Source of the DNA: a virus
Virus record (IMG/VR): IMGVR_UViG_3300031999_000056
Location: 1 to 43,573 of that record
Length of the DNA: 43,573 nt
Reading direction: 5' to 3' (one strand)
Below the pieces are notes generated by a model, which searched no databases, was not told the DNA's origin, and was given only the letters and a program-made list of their open reading frames with translations. Position numbers and translations under genes: made by a program. Every line of letters starts with the position of its first letter. The first letter of the stretch is position 1. This document shows positions 15,186 through 23,714 of this stretch, piece after piece.

Positions 15186-15440
15186 TTATGAAGTCGATAA
15201 AATCCCTATATTTTCCAATGCCACTAATATAGCGTTAATTCGGCTCGTAGCGCTTGCCAAAGTTCCGTCCGCGTCGGTAATGTGCGCTTGTGCCGTTGTC
15301 GCAAAGTTATCTGATATTTTAAGACCGTTATTTATAATGGATGCCAGTTTAAAGGTATATTTAAGCAAGTCCTCTTCCAATGCTTTATCGAAGGCGCTTT
15401 CGGGTTTTGCTGTTTTTATGCGTTTGTCTATCTGTGCCAT
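15186..15440 (-). CDS. Small helical protein of unknown function
   Basis: The 84-residue protein is mostly helical and Ala/Ile-rich, with no transmembrane segment (DNFATTAQAHITDADGTLAS). It directly follows the membrane-protein gene with no gap, so they are probably co-translated. It is perhaps a small virion or assembly factor. Confidence 0.55.
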   Translation of the reverse strand: MAQIDKRIKTAKPESAFDKALEEDLLKYTFKLASIINNGLKISDNFATTAQAHITDADGTLASATSRINAILVALENIGILSTS

Positions 15441-15878
15441 TTAAAATAAAAGCAAGGGCAAGGTTGAACCGATAATCACTCCCCGCCCAAACTCCTCCCT
15501 GATGTCGTTGCCGACATATATTGACCAATAAGCTATTCCCAATGAAACTACTAAACATCTTATAATAAAGCCGATATAATGATGCATAGAGATAGCATAG
15601 GGCAACATAGCAACCGCCACGCCCAACCCATGCAGAAAGTAATTAAGAAAAGTTTTATCACTTCCCTTTTTACCCCAATAAGTAGTCAATGCCCCGAACA
15701 TAAGCCCGAAACATAATACAAGCCACCAGCTCCAGCCTGCCCATAGGCTTAAAGATAATATAAAGACAAAAGGAACACCTAAATCCCTTACCTTTGTGTT
15801 ATATTTATCAGAACCCCCCATGCGATAAAGAACACCACAAGCGATAGAACAGATTAACCAAAGTAGTAATTTTACCAT
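15441..15878 (-). CDS. Integral membrane protein, four to five helices
   Basis: The 145-residue protein is strongly hydrophobic, with predicted helices near residues 2-18, 32-50, 53-68, 86-100 and 103-122 and a conserved-looking RMGGSDKYNTKVRDLGVPF loop. It is one of several small membrane proteins in the 15.4-17.1 kb stretch. A holin is expected somewhere in the genome and this is a candidate, but nothing in the sequence proves it. Confidence 0.65.
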   Translation of the reverse strand: MVKLLLWLICSIACGVLYRMGGSDKYNTKVRDLGVPFVFILSLSLWAGWSWWLVLCFGLMFGALTTYWGKKGSDKTFLNYFLHGLGVAVAMLPYAISMHHYIGFIIRCLVVSLGIAYWSIYVGNDIREEFGRGVIIGSTLPLLLF

Positions 15879-16195
15879 TCAAACCTCATTCCTACGCGCA
15901 CCCCAAAACCTAAACCTTCAACTTTGCTTTTCTGCTCCGTATATACTTCTGCAAAAGGTATTAGGGTTTTCTTACGCTCGTATATATGCTGAACCTGCAC
16001 ATTCGACCCTGCCTGTGCCTGGATATTCTGCGTGTTCGTCGGCTCGGGTTTTTTAAAATACGCCTTCCAAAAAGTGAACCCGACGAATAGGAGTGCGGCA
16101 AGCCCGAGCCCAAACATACTAGTTTTCGTCCAGTAGAGTCCTGTAAACGGGCTCGCCACAAGTTTCTTTATGTCAAACTTTTCTCCCGCAGCCAT
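15872..16195 (-). CDS. Single-pass membrane protein of unknown function
   Basis: The 107-residue protein has a cytoplasmic N-terminus of about 27 residues and one helix (residues about 28-44, FGLGLAALLFVGFTFW). A Gln/Asn-rich linker follows, then a C-terminal part that ends in VRVGMRFEW. It overlaps the next membrane gene by 7 bases. The N-in topology and periplasmic tail would suit an envelope or lysis factor, which is inference. Confidence 0.55.
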   Translation of the reverse strand: MAAGEKFDIKKLVASPFTGLYWTKTSMFGLGLAALLFVGFTFWKAYFKKPEPTNTQNIQAQAGSNVQVQHIYERKKTLIPFAEVYTEQKSKVEGLGFGVRVGMRFEW

Positions 16196-16196
16196 A

Positions 16197-16280
16197 TTAT
16201 TTCTTCTCTTTCAAAATGAAAGTCAGGTAAAAATACATCCCTAACCCACCGACGATAATTCCGATGATAAAGTTAATCAC
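16197..16280 (-). CDS. 27-residue single-helix membrane peptide
   Basis: It starts at GTG 16280, six bases after a perfect AGGAGGTG. The product is one hydrophobic helix (INFIIGIIVGGLGMYFYL) with a Lys-rich end (LKEKK). It ends 1 base before the next membrane protein's start. Size and layout resemble very small phage holin-like or lysis-accessory peptides, but the role is unproven. Confidence 0.55.
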   Translation of the reverse strand: MINFIIGIIVGGLGMYFYLTFILKEKK

Positions 16281-16294
16281 TTCTGCCACCTCCT

Positions 16295-16462
16295 TTAACT
16301 GTTAAAAGCTTCTTTAATTTCATACCACTCTTTCCTGTCTACTATTTTGCCATCTGGCAACTTATAATATTCCTTATGGCATTCCCGGCAAAACCCAACC
16401 ACCTGAAAGCGGATATTGATTTGCTCTAACGGCTTGTTGTGAATAGGGCATTGTTCGTTCAT
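16295..16462 (-). CDS. Small zinc-ribbon-like protein
   Basis: The 55-residue gene overlaps its upstream neighbour by 4 bases (ATGA) and is followed by a strong ribosome-binding site for the next peptide. A CPIHNKPL motif and a CRECHKEYY motif give a likely zinc site. The function is unknown. Confidence 0.6.
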   Translation of the reverse strand: MNEQCPIHNKPLEQINIRFQVVGFCRECHKEYYKLPDGKIVDRKEWYEIKEAFNS

Positions 16463-16818
16463 TTATAAAATATCCCGATTATGCCGACTAAAATCCCTAA
16501 TCCTGCTATAACATACGCCCCTACTACGCTCTGCATTGAAGCTTTGCCTTGCAGTTCAGCCCTTGACTCCCTTAATTCCCTTATGTCTTTCGCAATATTA
16601 GAAAATGCTGCTTCCCAAGTTTCCCTCGGAAGATAGGTTCTTTGCATTTCTTTTAATTGGCGGGCTTCATTGTTTAAATTTTCCAACCGCCTTTCATATT
16701 CTCTCGCCTGTAATTCAAGGGCTTTGTTTTGGGCTTCTAATTTAAACAGAAAAAACTCTTTAAGGCTTATTCCGTCTTTATAGTTGAAACCATTGTCAAT
16801 TTGGCTCATTTTTTCCAC
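16459..16818 (-). CDS. Coiled-coil protein with C-terminal membrane anchor
   Basis: The 119-residue protein has a long charged coiled coil (residues about 25-90). One C-terminal helix (residues about 98-117, VVGAYVIAGLGILVGIIGIF) would anchor it in the membrane. The true start may be Met4 (MSQIDNG). The shape is seen in phage holin-accessory or anti-holin-like proteins, so this is a candidate lysis gene. Confidence 0.55.
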   Translation of the reverse strand: MEKMSQIDNGFNYKDGISLKEFFLFKLEAQNKALELQAREYERRLENLNNEARQLKEMQRTYLPRETWEAAFSNIAKDIRELRESRAELQGKASMQSVVGAYVIAGLGILVGIIGIFYK

Positions 16819-17069
16819 CCAAGTAATAAATCTAATTTGCTATTTACGCTGTCAAAACTTTTGTTTATCGCCACAACTGCGCTTTGCAATACGGCAATAT
16901 CTTTTTTGCTTTCGCTTAACCCTGATACCGCTGCTTCCGCTTTCCTGTAAGTTTCAAAAAAAGTAACGGATAAAAGGAAGGTAATAATGGCGGTTAAAAT
17001 TACATACACCATTTTTAATCCCACATCATTACGGCGTTCTTTTTTATACTCTGCACCCTCGTTAGCCAT
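16806..17069 (-). CDS. Single-pass membrane protein with helical tail
   Basis: I choose ATG 17069 (87 residues, MANEGAEYKKERRND) because AAAGGG lies at good distance; an upstream ATG at 17108 lacks such a site. A charged N-terminus is followed by one helix (residues about 21-38, MVYVILTAIITFLLSVTF) and a coiled-coil tail. It is a mirror-image arrangement of the next gene, and the two may act as a pair. Confidence 0.6.
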   Translation of the reverse strand: MANEGAEYKKERRNDVGLKMVYVILTAIITFLLSVTFFETYRKAEAAVSGLSESKKDIAVLQSAVVAINKSFDSVNSKLDLLLGWKK

Positions 17070-17071
17070 AG

Positions 17072-18616
17072 TTAGCCCTTTCGTTCCTCGCGTGCTAAAT
17101 AATAACAAAAGAAGTTCCTTAAATAGAATATCTCGCCACTCTCGGCGTTTCTAAATCTAAAGCGTATATGATCAGCGACTATGTCAAAATACAACCTGAA
17201 CAGTTGAGTAGCCGCGGATAGGGTGATATAGGCGGCAGATGAACTATAAGGAATATTCGTCCAGGTATCTCCGTAATCATCTGAATAATCCACATAGAGT
17301 TTTGCGCCCACACTTCCCCTTGCCCACAAATCTAATTGCAGCCAGCGTTTATAAAACTCTAAAACATCCACCGTATAATCTTTGGTTTCAAAAATAGAGG
17401 ATACCGCAATCCCTAAATCATTGGTAGTCGAGTAGTCAAGTTTAGCGGTATTGCCTGCGGAGTTACCGAACATTACCTCTTCCCAATCCTGGATAGAGTC
17501 TCCGGCATCCCATGTATCAAGCGCCTCATCCCACGACCCCGGCGTATCGTCATTCCAGCTTTGCGTCGCTATCTTCTTCCAGGCAACCGCTGCCGTAATA
17601 CTCGAGCAGGTATCATAATACCAAAATCCTGTCCGGTAGTTATATTTCCATACCTGCGAGGGCCAGGTTTCGCCGGTTACCAGGATAAAAAACCATATCT
17701 CGGTTAAGTTTTTAATATGCAACCCAAAGCATCTTTTTATCTTGCTGCGGTCAATGGTAGAAAATACCCTGTCCCTTACGGCAGCACCAATAGGCTCTTC
17801 CCTTATCCCGTTCCATACATAGAAATCCGTATGCCCCATAAAGAAGTGTTTGCCCTCGGCGTCCACTACTGCCCTGGGAGAAGCAAGCCCGATGCCTGTC
17901 TTCATACAGTTGAATTGGAATATATCAGTAGTATCAACCTTAACCCCAAGCCATAAAGACTCTTCTTTGTATGCCGCGATATATTCGTTTAACTTCATTA
18001 TGTTTTGTATGGCGGACGGTTCGCTGCTTATCAATGCAGAACCGGCATTGCCGCCCGTCCATGTCTCGGGCGCATCCGTATCGCACCACCTTATCTTCCA
18101 GGGTTTGATGTCGCCGCCCTCTGTAACATAGGCAAGGACTAAATAAGGCGAAAGATAAGTCATATATTTGGCAAGCGGGGGGCTGCCGCCTAACGCCGTA
18201 TTGTTGCCCGAACCCGTCCATTTCCTTATCCTATCTATCCCGTTTGTAAATGCGATGAATTGACTTTCAGTAACATTGGCAAACGACAAGAAATCTTCAT
18301 CCCCGCCGGAAAGCACCGTTGTCAATATACTATCCCATACCAAAGTCGTTGTATTATATCTCTCTAGTTGTGTCTTTGATGCGCGGATGAGGTATTTTAT
18401 CGACGGTAACTCTAAAACTCCCAACCCCATAATCTGCGTTGCGTCCGATATTGCGGAAGCCCCATACAAGGACTTGCCCGGGCGTTTGCAAATCTCATTC
18501 GCCAAAAAGCGCATATTCTGTGGATAGCCTGAAGTATCGCTGATAAAGGTCGAGGGTTTGCTCCAGTCTACGCCCTCGACTGGCATTAAAATCCCTTTTC
18601 TAAGTAAAGCAGACAT
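17072..18616 (-). CDS. Phage tail/neck structural protein
   Basis: The product has about 514 residues from ATG 18616 (MSALLRKGILMPVEG). The frame is open further upstream to 18838, but that stretch lies inside the HNH gene and encodes AT-rich Ile/Lys filler, so I reject the longer start. The protein is beta-rich with many aromatic residues (HTDFYVWNGIREEP, WKYNYRTGFWYYD), which suggests a propeller-like or tail-tube-associated structural protein. Its place next to the adaptor and collar-fibre genes supports a tail role. Confidence 0.65.
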   Translation of the reverse strand: MSALLRKGILMPVEGVDWSKPSTFISDTSGYPQNMRFLANEICKRPGKSLYGASAISDATQIMGLGVLELPSIKYLIRASKTQLERYNTTTLVWDSILTTVLSGGDEDFLSFANVTESQFIAFTNGIDRIRKWTGSGNNTALGGSPPLAKYMTYLSPYLVLAYVTEGGDIKPWKIRWCDTDAPETWTGGNAGSALISSEPSAIQNIMKLNEYIAAYKEESLWLGVKVDTTDIFQFNCMKTGIGLASPRAVVDAEGKHFFMGHTDFYVWNGIREEPIGAAVRDRVFSTIDRSKIKRCFGLHIKNLTEIWFFILVTGETWPSQVWKYNYRTGFWYYDTCSSITAAVAWKKIATQSWNDDTPGSWDEALDTWDAGDSIQDWEEVMFGNSAGNTAKLDYSTTNDLGIAVSSIFETKDYTVDVLEFYKRWLQLDLWARGSVGAKLYVDYSDDYGDTWTNIPYSSSAAYITLSAATQLFRLYFDIVADHIRFRFRNAESGEIFYLRNFFCYYLAREERKG

Positions 18617-19076
18617 TTTTTTTAACTCCCATTTTGGCTTCACTAATTTTTTTCCGATGTTCTTCTGAAAATATTTTACCTTTTGTATGTAAATGCATAT
18701 GACAACTCCTACATAAAGGTTGTAGATTATCAATGTTATTATTTCTTCTATTTCTATCTTTATGGTGAATACAAATATCTTCAGTAGCTCCACACTTATC
18801 GCAAAGTATATTAATATTAAATTCTCTATAAACCGCATTTGCTATTTTACTTAAATAATTTTTTAATCCACCTTTCCATCGAGGATGTTTTTCCCTACAC
18901 CTACCAAACATAGGATTTTTTTCTCCTGCTAATCCAATCTTACCTAAATGTGTAAGGCGATATTTATTTCTTTGCTCAATAGTTCTTTTAGCACCAAGAG
19001 CATTTTTATTATTTAACATCCCTATACAATTTTTTTCCCTAATTTCCAATGTTCTAATGTATTTTCCTCTAGGCAT
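18600..19076 (-). CDS. HNH endonuclease, homing type, inserted among tail genes
   Basis: The 158-residue protein has the HNH core CDKCGATEDICIHHKDR, NNIDNLQPLC and CRSCHMHLH (catalytic His pair, Asn, His). A NUMOD3-like C-terminal motif (SEEHRKKISEAKMG) is typical of intron- or intergenic-homing nucleases. It is markedly more AT-rich than the tail genes on both sides and overlaps the start of the next gene by 17 bases. It is probably a selfish insertion. Confidence 0.88.
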   Translation of the reverse strand: MPRGKYIRTLEIREKNCIGMLNNKNALGAKRTIEQRNKYRLTHLGKIGLAGEKNPMFGRCREKHPRWKGGLKNYLSKIANAVYREFNINILCDKCGATEDICIHHKDRNRRNNNIDNLQPLCRSCHMHLHTKGKIFSEEHRKKISEAKMGVKKNVCFT

Positions 19077-19090
19077 ATTTACCTCTTATG

Positions 19091-19864
19091 TTATGTTTTG
19101 ATAATATACATCACACTTTCATAAACTGGAATATTGTCCGCGGCATCGTGAGTATGACCATTACCACCACCAGCATTAGCAGATGCGATTTCTGGAGCTG
19201 CAACTGCTCCACCGATAGAATATAAAGCTCCTCCAACTACCGCAACAGATATTCCTAAATTATGATTGTGCGCCGGTATTTCATCAGTAGTTAATATGTG
19301 ACTCGGGGTTGTATGAGTATCTGATCCTGCACCTGTTCCTGGTGTCGCTGAACCTCTCGCAAACTTATTGACCAAACTTGGCAGATTAAATGTGGTTACT
19401 GTATCGCCTGCCCCATAAGCCGTGCCTATTACGGCAAATAATGCCGCATAAGTTACCCTTGAAACTGCCGTTCCTGCGCAAGCAAGCCATCCTGTCGGCG
19501 CAGCCGCTCCGCCATACATCCTGATTTCACCGACGATATAAGCGTTTATAACACCAGATTTAGTAAGTTGAATATCATTGTTGTCTTCGTCGGTAAAAGT
19601 CAATTCTGGTTTACCTGATACGGTCTGCGCCCCCAATATCGGCAGTCCTGTTGCGCCTACCCCTATATCCGCAGCCTCAATCAAAGTTACCTGTTTATGA
19701 TAACCTATTTGGGTATCGCCCGTCTCATCTGCCTTAAAGTTATGGTCAGTAGCAAGGCGCTCTCTGATAGCGCGCTTAAACTCTCTTATATCATCATCGC
19801 CTAAACTTCTCGCCCTGTTTCCGGCGGGTTTGGTTTCGTCGTGAACCTCAACATAAACTGGCAT
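19091..19864 (-). CDS. Tail fibre protein with phage collar domain
   Basis: The 257-residue protein has an N-terminal helical attachment region (residues 1-50) and a middle shaft. The phage tail-collar domain follows (residues about 112-170: VGEIRMYGGAAAPTGWLACA, FAVIGTAYGAGDT, FNLPSLVNKFARG). A C-terminal His-rich region (IPAHNHN, GHTHD) is common in trimeric fibre tips that bind metal. It probably contributes to host recognition. Confidence 0.88.
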   Translation of the reverse strand: MPVYVEVHDETKPAGNRARSLGDDDIREFKRAIRERLATDHNFKADETGDTQIGYHKQVTLIEAADIGVGATGLPILGAQTVSGKPELTFTDEDNNDIQLTKSGVINAYIVGEIRMYGGAAAPTGWLACAGTAVSRVTYAALFAVIGTAYGAGDTVTTFNLPSLVNKFARGSATPGTGAGSDTHTTPSHILTTDEIPAHNHNLGISVAVVGGALYSIGGAVAAPEIASANAGGGNGHTHDAADNIPVYESVMYIIKT

Positions 19865-19873
19865 ATTTCCTCC

Positions 19874-20542
19874 TTATAATAAATTACTCTTTACTTGCCT
19901 TATCGCCCTACCTTCTTTGTCTTTTTCTATCGCTAATAAATCGGCATACAACCCTGTTGGATTTCCGCCGGTGTCCTCATACATCGACCGCCAATACTGT
20001 GCCTCTTGATATAACCCTATTCCTTGATTAAGCCGGTATAAAGTCATCTGTTTCAACACTTCCCGCCAATGGTCAGGCAGGGCTGGGGTGTCGGCGTCCG
20101 CGCTTTGGTCTGTCGGCGCCTTCGTCCAGTTTATCTCAAGCAAGTGCGTTGCGTCATCCGGTATGGGCCAGGGAAGTATTGAACCGGAGTAAACAGTGTA
20201 TTTGACCGGATCCGCTTTAGTATCAGGGTTTGTCCTGAATGGGTTTGGCTCTAACTCGTCATATTCTTCTTTGGTGATATGCTCTAACTGCCAACCGCTA
20301 TCCCCTGATGCCGTCCCCTCTAATAGTTTAATCGGGTGTATCAGGTGCATAATCGTAGTCGGCAGGCGGTAATCGGGCTGGCCACTCACCGTCGGCACAT
20401 ATGAGGTGTATTTATACGCGCCATGCGACATTTTAAGGGCGACTGCGAGGATAGAGTCATTGTAAGCTTGAACCAACTCTGTATCCTTATCTGTCCTTTT
20501 TAGGTCATATTTTACATAAGTCTTGAATGAAGATAAAATCAT
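19874..20542 (-). CDS. Head-tail adaptor-like protein
   Basis: The 222-residue protein begins with a helical bundle (YDLKRTDKDTELVQAYNDSILAV). A beta region follows (YRLPTTIMHLIHPIKLL) and then helices at the C-terminus. This architecture fits the tubular or adaptor proteins that bind under the portal in short-tailed phages (P22 gp4 / T7 gp11 style). The family is inferred from architecture and position, not certain. Confidence 0.55.
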   Translation of the reverse strand: MILSSFKTYVKYDLKRTDKDTELVQAYNDSILAVALKMSHGAYKYTSYVPTVSGQPDYRLPTTIMHLIHPIKLLEGTASGDSGWQLEHITKEEYDELEPNPFRTNPDTKADPVKYTVYSGSILPWPIPDDATHLLEINWTKAPTDQSADADTPALPDHWREVLKQMTLYRLNQGIGLYQEAQYWRSMYEDTGGNPTGLYADLLAIEKDKEGRAIRQVKSNLL

Positions 20543-20550
20543 AATTCCTC

Positions 20551-21336
20551 CTATACAGGCCTGTCTATCCAGGAGCCTGCGGTTTCTACTCTATCTGTCC
20601 AGGTCGCGGCATGTTCCGACCTATCCGACCAAGCCGTTGAATGTTCGACTGTATCTGTCCAACCATAAGATGAAGACGAACTGCATGACGATGAACAACT
20701 GCTGCAACTACTACAAGAACTGCAACTCGAGCATGATGAGCTGCTGCAAGATGAAGATGATGACCTAGAGCTGCTTGATGAGCATGACGAACAACTACTG
20801 CAACTACTACATGACGATGAACTACAAGATGATGATGAACAACTACTACAGCTTGAGCAAGAACTACTAGAACATGACGAACACGATGAACAAGAAGAAC
20901 TACTACAAGAACTGCAACTCGACGAAGAACAAGAAGAACATGACGAACTGCTACAGCTCGAGCAAGAACTACAACTTGATGAACTGCTGTATGAAGACGA
21001 TGATGAGCAGGACGAACAAGAACTGCTTGACGAACTACGGGACGAAGAACTACTACAGCTACTACAAGAACTACTCGATGATGACCTACTGGAACTGGAA
21101 GAACAACTAGAACAACTACTTGACGATGACGAACGGCTAGATGAACTAGAACAACTGGAACAAGAACTACAACTCGATGATGATGAAGACCGTGAGCTTG
21201 AAGAGGAACAAGAACTAGAGCTCGAACTACTAGAACTGCGCGAACTTGAAGATGAAGAACTTAATAAATCCCCATCATATTCTAAGTTGGTATTTCCATA
21301 TGTATACGCACTATCGTCGTATTGTTTAATGGCCAT
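20551..21336 (-). CDS. Ser/Cys-repeat virion-region protein A
   Basis: The 261-residue protein has a 26-residue N-terminus (MAIKQYDDSAYTYGNTNLEY). A run of about 195 residues made almost only of Ser and Cys with a few Arg and Tyr follows, in patterns such as SSSSSRSSSSSSCSSC. A C-terminal 10-residue repeat ends it, with Trp-(Ser/Thr/Ile)-Asp-Arg in four turns (STAWSDRSEH, ATWTDRVETA). Such a tract could be a disulfide- or metal-linked stalk or a heavily O-glycosylated linker. It lies beside the fibre proteins and one end of the sugar cassette. Confidence 0.75.
   Translation of the reverse strand: MAIKQYDDSAYTYGNTNLEYDGDLLSSSSSSSRSSSSSSSSSCSSSSSRSSSSSSCSSCSSCSSSSSRSSSSSSCSSCSSSSSRSSSSSSCSSCSSSSSRSSSSSSCSSCSSSSSYSSSSSCSSCSSCSSSSCSSCSSSSCSSCSSSSCSSCSSCSSSSCSSCSSCSSSSCSSSSCSSCSSCSSCSSSSSRSSSSSCSSSSCSSCSSCSSCSSCSSSCSSSSSYGWTDTVEHSTAWSDRSEHAATWTDRVETAGSWIDRPV
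20672..21258. repeat. Low-complexity Ser/Cys-coding tract A
   Basis: The minus strand mixes TCN, AGY and TGY codons almost without exception. Silent positions vary so much that there is no long exact DNA repeat, although the protein is nearly monotonous. The opposite strand shows only low-complexity Asp/Glu/Leu/Gln or Lys/Asn shadows, which are not genes. Confidence 0.85.
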
Positions 21337-21337
21337 A

Positions 21338-21787
21338 TTAGTTTAAGTAGATCAACTTCTCTCCGCTTAATTCTTCTACTGCCTTAACAAACCCAAACAT
21401 ATCCACATTGATAATATAATTACCTCTCTCCGAATAATAACTCCAAGCTAAAGGGTGTGGTTTTTTAAAGAGTTTAAAAACATGGGGGCCTAATGCTGTT
21501 ATATTTCCTGCTTCATCCCTAACCTTTAATTCTGAACTTGAGGATACATCTACGGCATATAACTGGATTGAATCCGCAGGACTAGTTGAAGGAACTGTTC
21601 CATTAGGAATAGCCAATACTTTCGCTGCGGAAGTGCCAAATGTTTCCGTTCCAATCCCTACATTTCCATTAGCATCTACCACTAAAGATTTAACCGCAGC
21701 AGCAACATCAGCAGCGATTATTCTATGCAAAAGCGAATGGTCAGGGCTACTTAATATATTCGTCGTGCCAGGTTGAGATATAGCCAT
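21338..21787 (-). CDS. Fibre-like protein, short paralogue
   Basis: The 149-residue protein shares its N-terminal module (SLLHRIIAADVAAAVKSLVV, GNVGIGTETFGTSAAKVLAI), its ELKVRDEAGNIT segment and its C-terminal module (HPLAWSYYSERGNYIINVDM) with the longer gene upstream. It lacks the inserted domain found there. It is probably a fibre or appendage component; the end modules may serve trimer formation. Confidence 0.7.
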   Translation of the reverse strand: MAISQPGTTNILSSPDHSLLHRIIAADVAAAVKSLVVDANGNVGIGTETFGTSAAKVLAIPNGTVPSTSPADSIQLYAVDVSSSSELKVRDEAGNITALGPHVFKLFKKPHPLAWSYYSERGNYIINVDMFGFVKAVEELSGEKLIYLN

Positions 21788-22671
21788 TATTTCCTCCCGA
21801 TATGGATAAACTTCTTGCCCGTTATTTTCTCTACCTCTCGGATAACCCTAAACATATCCACATTGATTTCACCGTGAGCATTTTTAGAGTGAAAAGCCCA
21901 AGCTAAAGGATGAGAAGGATTTATCAAAGCGAAGTTGTGAGGGGATAAAGTAGTAATGTTTCCAGCCTCATCTCTGACCTTGAGTTCAGATGAATTTGTG
22001 CCTATAACCATCTCCACTTCTGCGATAGAATTATACCCACCGCCATCAACTGCAGTAACATCAATTTTTATATATCTGTAAGCGGTTGAATTGGTAAAAG
22101 TAAATTCTCGCCATACTCCAATCGACCATCCTGTTTGTCCAGTTACAGTCGCTAATGTAGTCCAAGTACTATCGTTATTTGAGCCTTTGATAGTAAATGT
22201 TTTAGGAGCATAAGTTAATCCATCAGTTCTTGGAAGAATACGCACTTTATTTATGGCCCAAGAAACACCTGACCCAAAATCATATTCCAGATAATCAATA
22301 CCGCCAGTTGAAGAAGACATCCAAAAACTGCTTGAGGCATCATCAGCAAAAGCCCATGATGGTAAGTTACCGTTAGTTGAACCACTACTAGCAGTTCCGC
22401 CAGAACATTTATCAGCACCATAAAGCAAAGCATCTTCCGCATACAACTGCACTTCATCCGCAGGAGAGGATGAAGGGGGAGTGCCATTCTTTAAAGCAAG
22501 GACTTTGGCAGCTGAAGTGCCGAAAGTTTCTGTGCCTATGCCGACATTACCGCCAGCGTCAACTATTAAAGATTTAACTGCTGCCGATAAATCAGCAGCT
22601 ATGATTTTGTGCAAGGTTGAATGACTTGGGCTGTCTAATGCGTCACTTGATGCTGGTTGTGCGATTGCCAT
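21787..22671 (-). CDS. Fibre-like protein with inserted discoidin-type domain
   Basis: The 294-residue protein is a paralogue of the gene at 21338, with about 135 extra residues inserted between the end modules. The insert (SWAFADDASSSFWMS, IDYLEYDFGS, TFTIKGSNNDSTWTTL, YRYIKIDV) reads as an F5/8 type C (discoidin) jelly roll, a fold that often binds sugars. It probably mediates contact with host or virion glycans. The gene overlaps its paralogue by 1 base. Confidence 0.78.
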   Translation of the reverse strand: MAIAQPASSDALDSPSHSTLHKIIAADLSAAVKSLIVDAGGNVGIGTETFGTSAAKVLALKNGTPPSSSPADEVQLYAEDALLYGADKCSGGTASSGSTNGNLPSWAFADDASSSFWMSSSTGGIDYLEYDFGSGVSWAINKVRILPRTDGLTYAPKTFTIKGSNNDSTWTTLATVTGQTGWSIGVWREFTFTNSTAYRYIKIDVTAVDGGGYNSIAEVEMVIGTNSSELKVRDEAGNITTLSPHNFALINPSHPLAWAFHSKNAHGEINVDMFRVIREVEKITGKKFIHIGRK

Positions 22672-22680
22672 AATGTTCTC

Positions 22681-23601
22681 CTATTCTTTTATCCACCATC
22701 CCTTTAATACTTCTATATCCTTCATCTCTTCAAACTTCTTAAAAATATCCACTTCCCATGTATTCATATATCTTGTATCTAAATATTTTAATTCCGGCGG
22801 CAACCATTTATTTTTATACGCCCTGTTTAACTCCGCATGCAGGTGCCGGTAGCCAACCAAGTCATACCAAGCGCCCTTAGCCGGAGCCCATTGTTCATCA
22901 TCAGCGCTCTCAACTATTTTATGCTTTAATCCTAAATCCTTTATCGCCCTGCCGAACCTGCCCTCTGCGTTGCCTATTTCCTGGGTGTATTTCTCATAGA
23001 CCTCAAAAGGTATAAAATGGTCTTGGAAATGCTGGACGATTGCCTTGACCGCTTTAGTCTTGCCGATAAAGCCGCAAGTGTTGACTGAACGCTCTCTTAC
23101 CGGCCCGCAACTCATGATGTCGTCATCGCCTAATAACTCAAGCAGTTTAGGGAACCCTTCAGGTTTTTCCATGATAAAGTCGCCGTTTGAACAGTAGATA
23201 TATTCAAAATCCTGCAATACGGTAATCCCCCACTTCAAAGCCCAGAAGTAAGGGTATAACACGCCGCCCCAAGTCTGCCAATGTCCCATTGTAAAGACAT
23301 CAATATTATCCATTACATCTTTCCCCGGCATGATCGAATTGTAGTCAACCGCCTCGTGCTCGGGGTTGATGTAGTTATCATAGTAAAGGCAGATTAAATA
23401 CCCTAATTTCCTATGGCTTTCAACCGACGCGCGCAAGAAAACCCTGTTGCCCGGGTGCGAGGTAAGCAATATCCCTACCTTGCCGAATATCCGGTTAGCC
23501 CAGGTGTCATTAGCCATAAAATTCTTAATGACCTGTTCGCCGTCTTTGCGGTCTTGCTCGCTTAATTTCGGGTCTAATAAATCAGCCCTTGTCCAACCCA
23601 T
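22681..23601 (-). CDS. GT-A-like glycosyltransferase-related protein 1
   Basis: The 306-residue protein has a Rossmann-like start (GKVGILLTSHPGNRVFLRASV), a central YIYCSNGDFIMEKPEGFPKL and a conserved tail (YDLVGYRHLHAELNRAYKN). In classical GT-A enzymes a DxD motif binds the metal and nucleotide sugar; here the equivalent site appears to be SNGD. It is homologous to the protein at 23704. It probably transfers a sugar in the cassette, but no known family can be named with confidence. Confidence 0.6.
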   Translation of the reverse strand: MGWTRADLLDPKLSEQDRKDGEQVIKNFMANDTWANRIFGKVGILLTSHPGNRVFLRASVESHRKLGYLICLYYDNYINPEHEAVDYNSIMPGKDVMDNIDVFTMGHWQTWGGVLYPYFWALKWGITVLQDFEYIYCSNGDFIMEKPEGFPKLLELLGDDDIMSCGPVRERSVNTCGFIGKTKAVKAIVQHFQDHFIPFEVYEKYTQEIGNAEGRFGRAIKDLGLKHKIVESADDEQWAPAKGAWYDLVGYRHLHAELNRAYKNKWLPPELKYLDTRYMNTWEVDIFKKFEEMKDIEVLKGWWIKE

Positions 23602-23714
23602 TAGAACTTTCTCCTTAAAATCCTGAAAGCCACCTTTAACCTCTCGAAAAAACCTAACCCGTTTATAAAAGACTTCAGCTCGGGCAATATTAACTTATCT
23701 CTCTCACGCGCCAA
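23601..23714 (-). CDS. 37-residue basic helical peptide
   Basis: It fills the only gap in the cassette. It starts at TTG 23714 inside the end of the upstream gene and stops in a TAATG overlap with the next. The sequence (LPELKSFINGLGFFERLKVA, then FRILRRKF) is a strongly amphipathic, basic helix that may sit on the membrane. No homologue is recognised. Confidence 0.4.
   Translation of the reverse strand: MARERDKLILPELKSFINGLGFFERLKVAFRILRRKF

Noticed and set aside
17072-18838. 588-residue version of the tail protein starting at 18838
   Set aside because: The extra N-terminus lies within the HNH gene, is Ile/Lys filler from AT-rich DNA and has no ribosome-binding site. The start at 18616 is natural.
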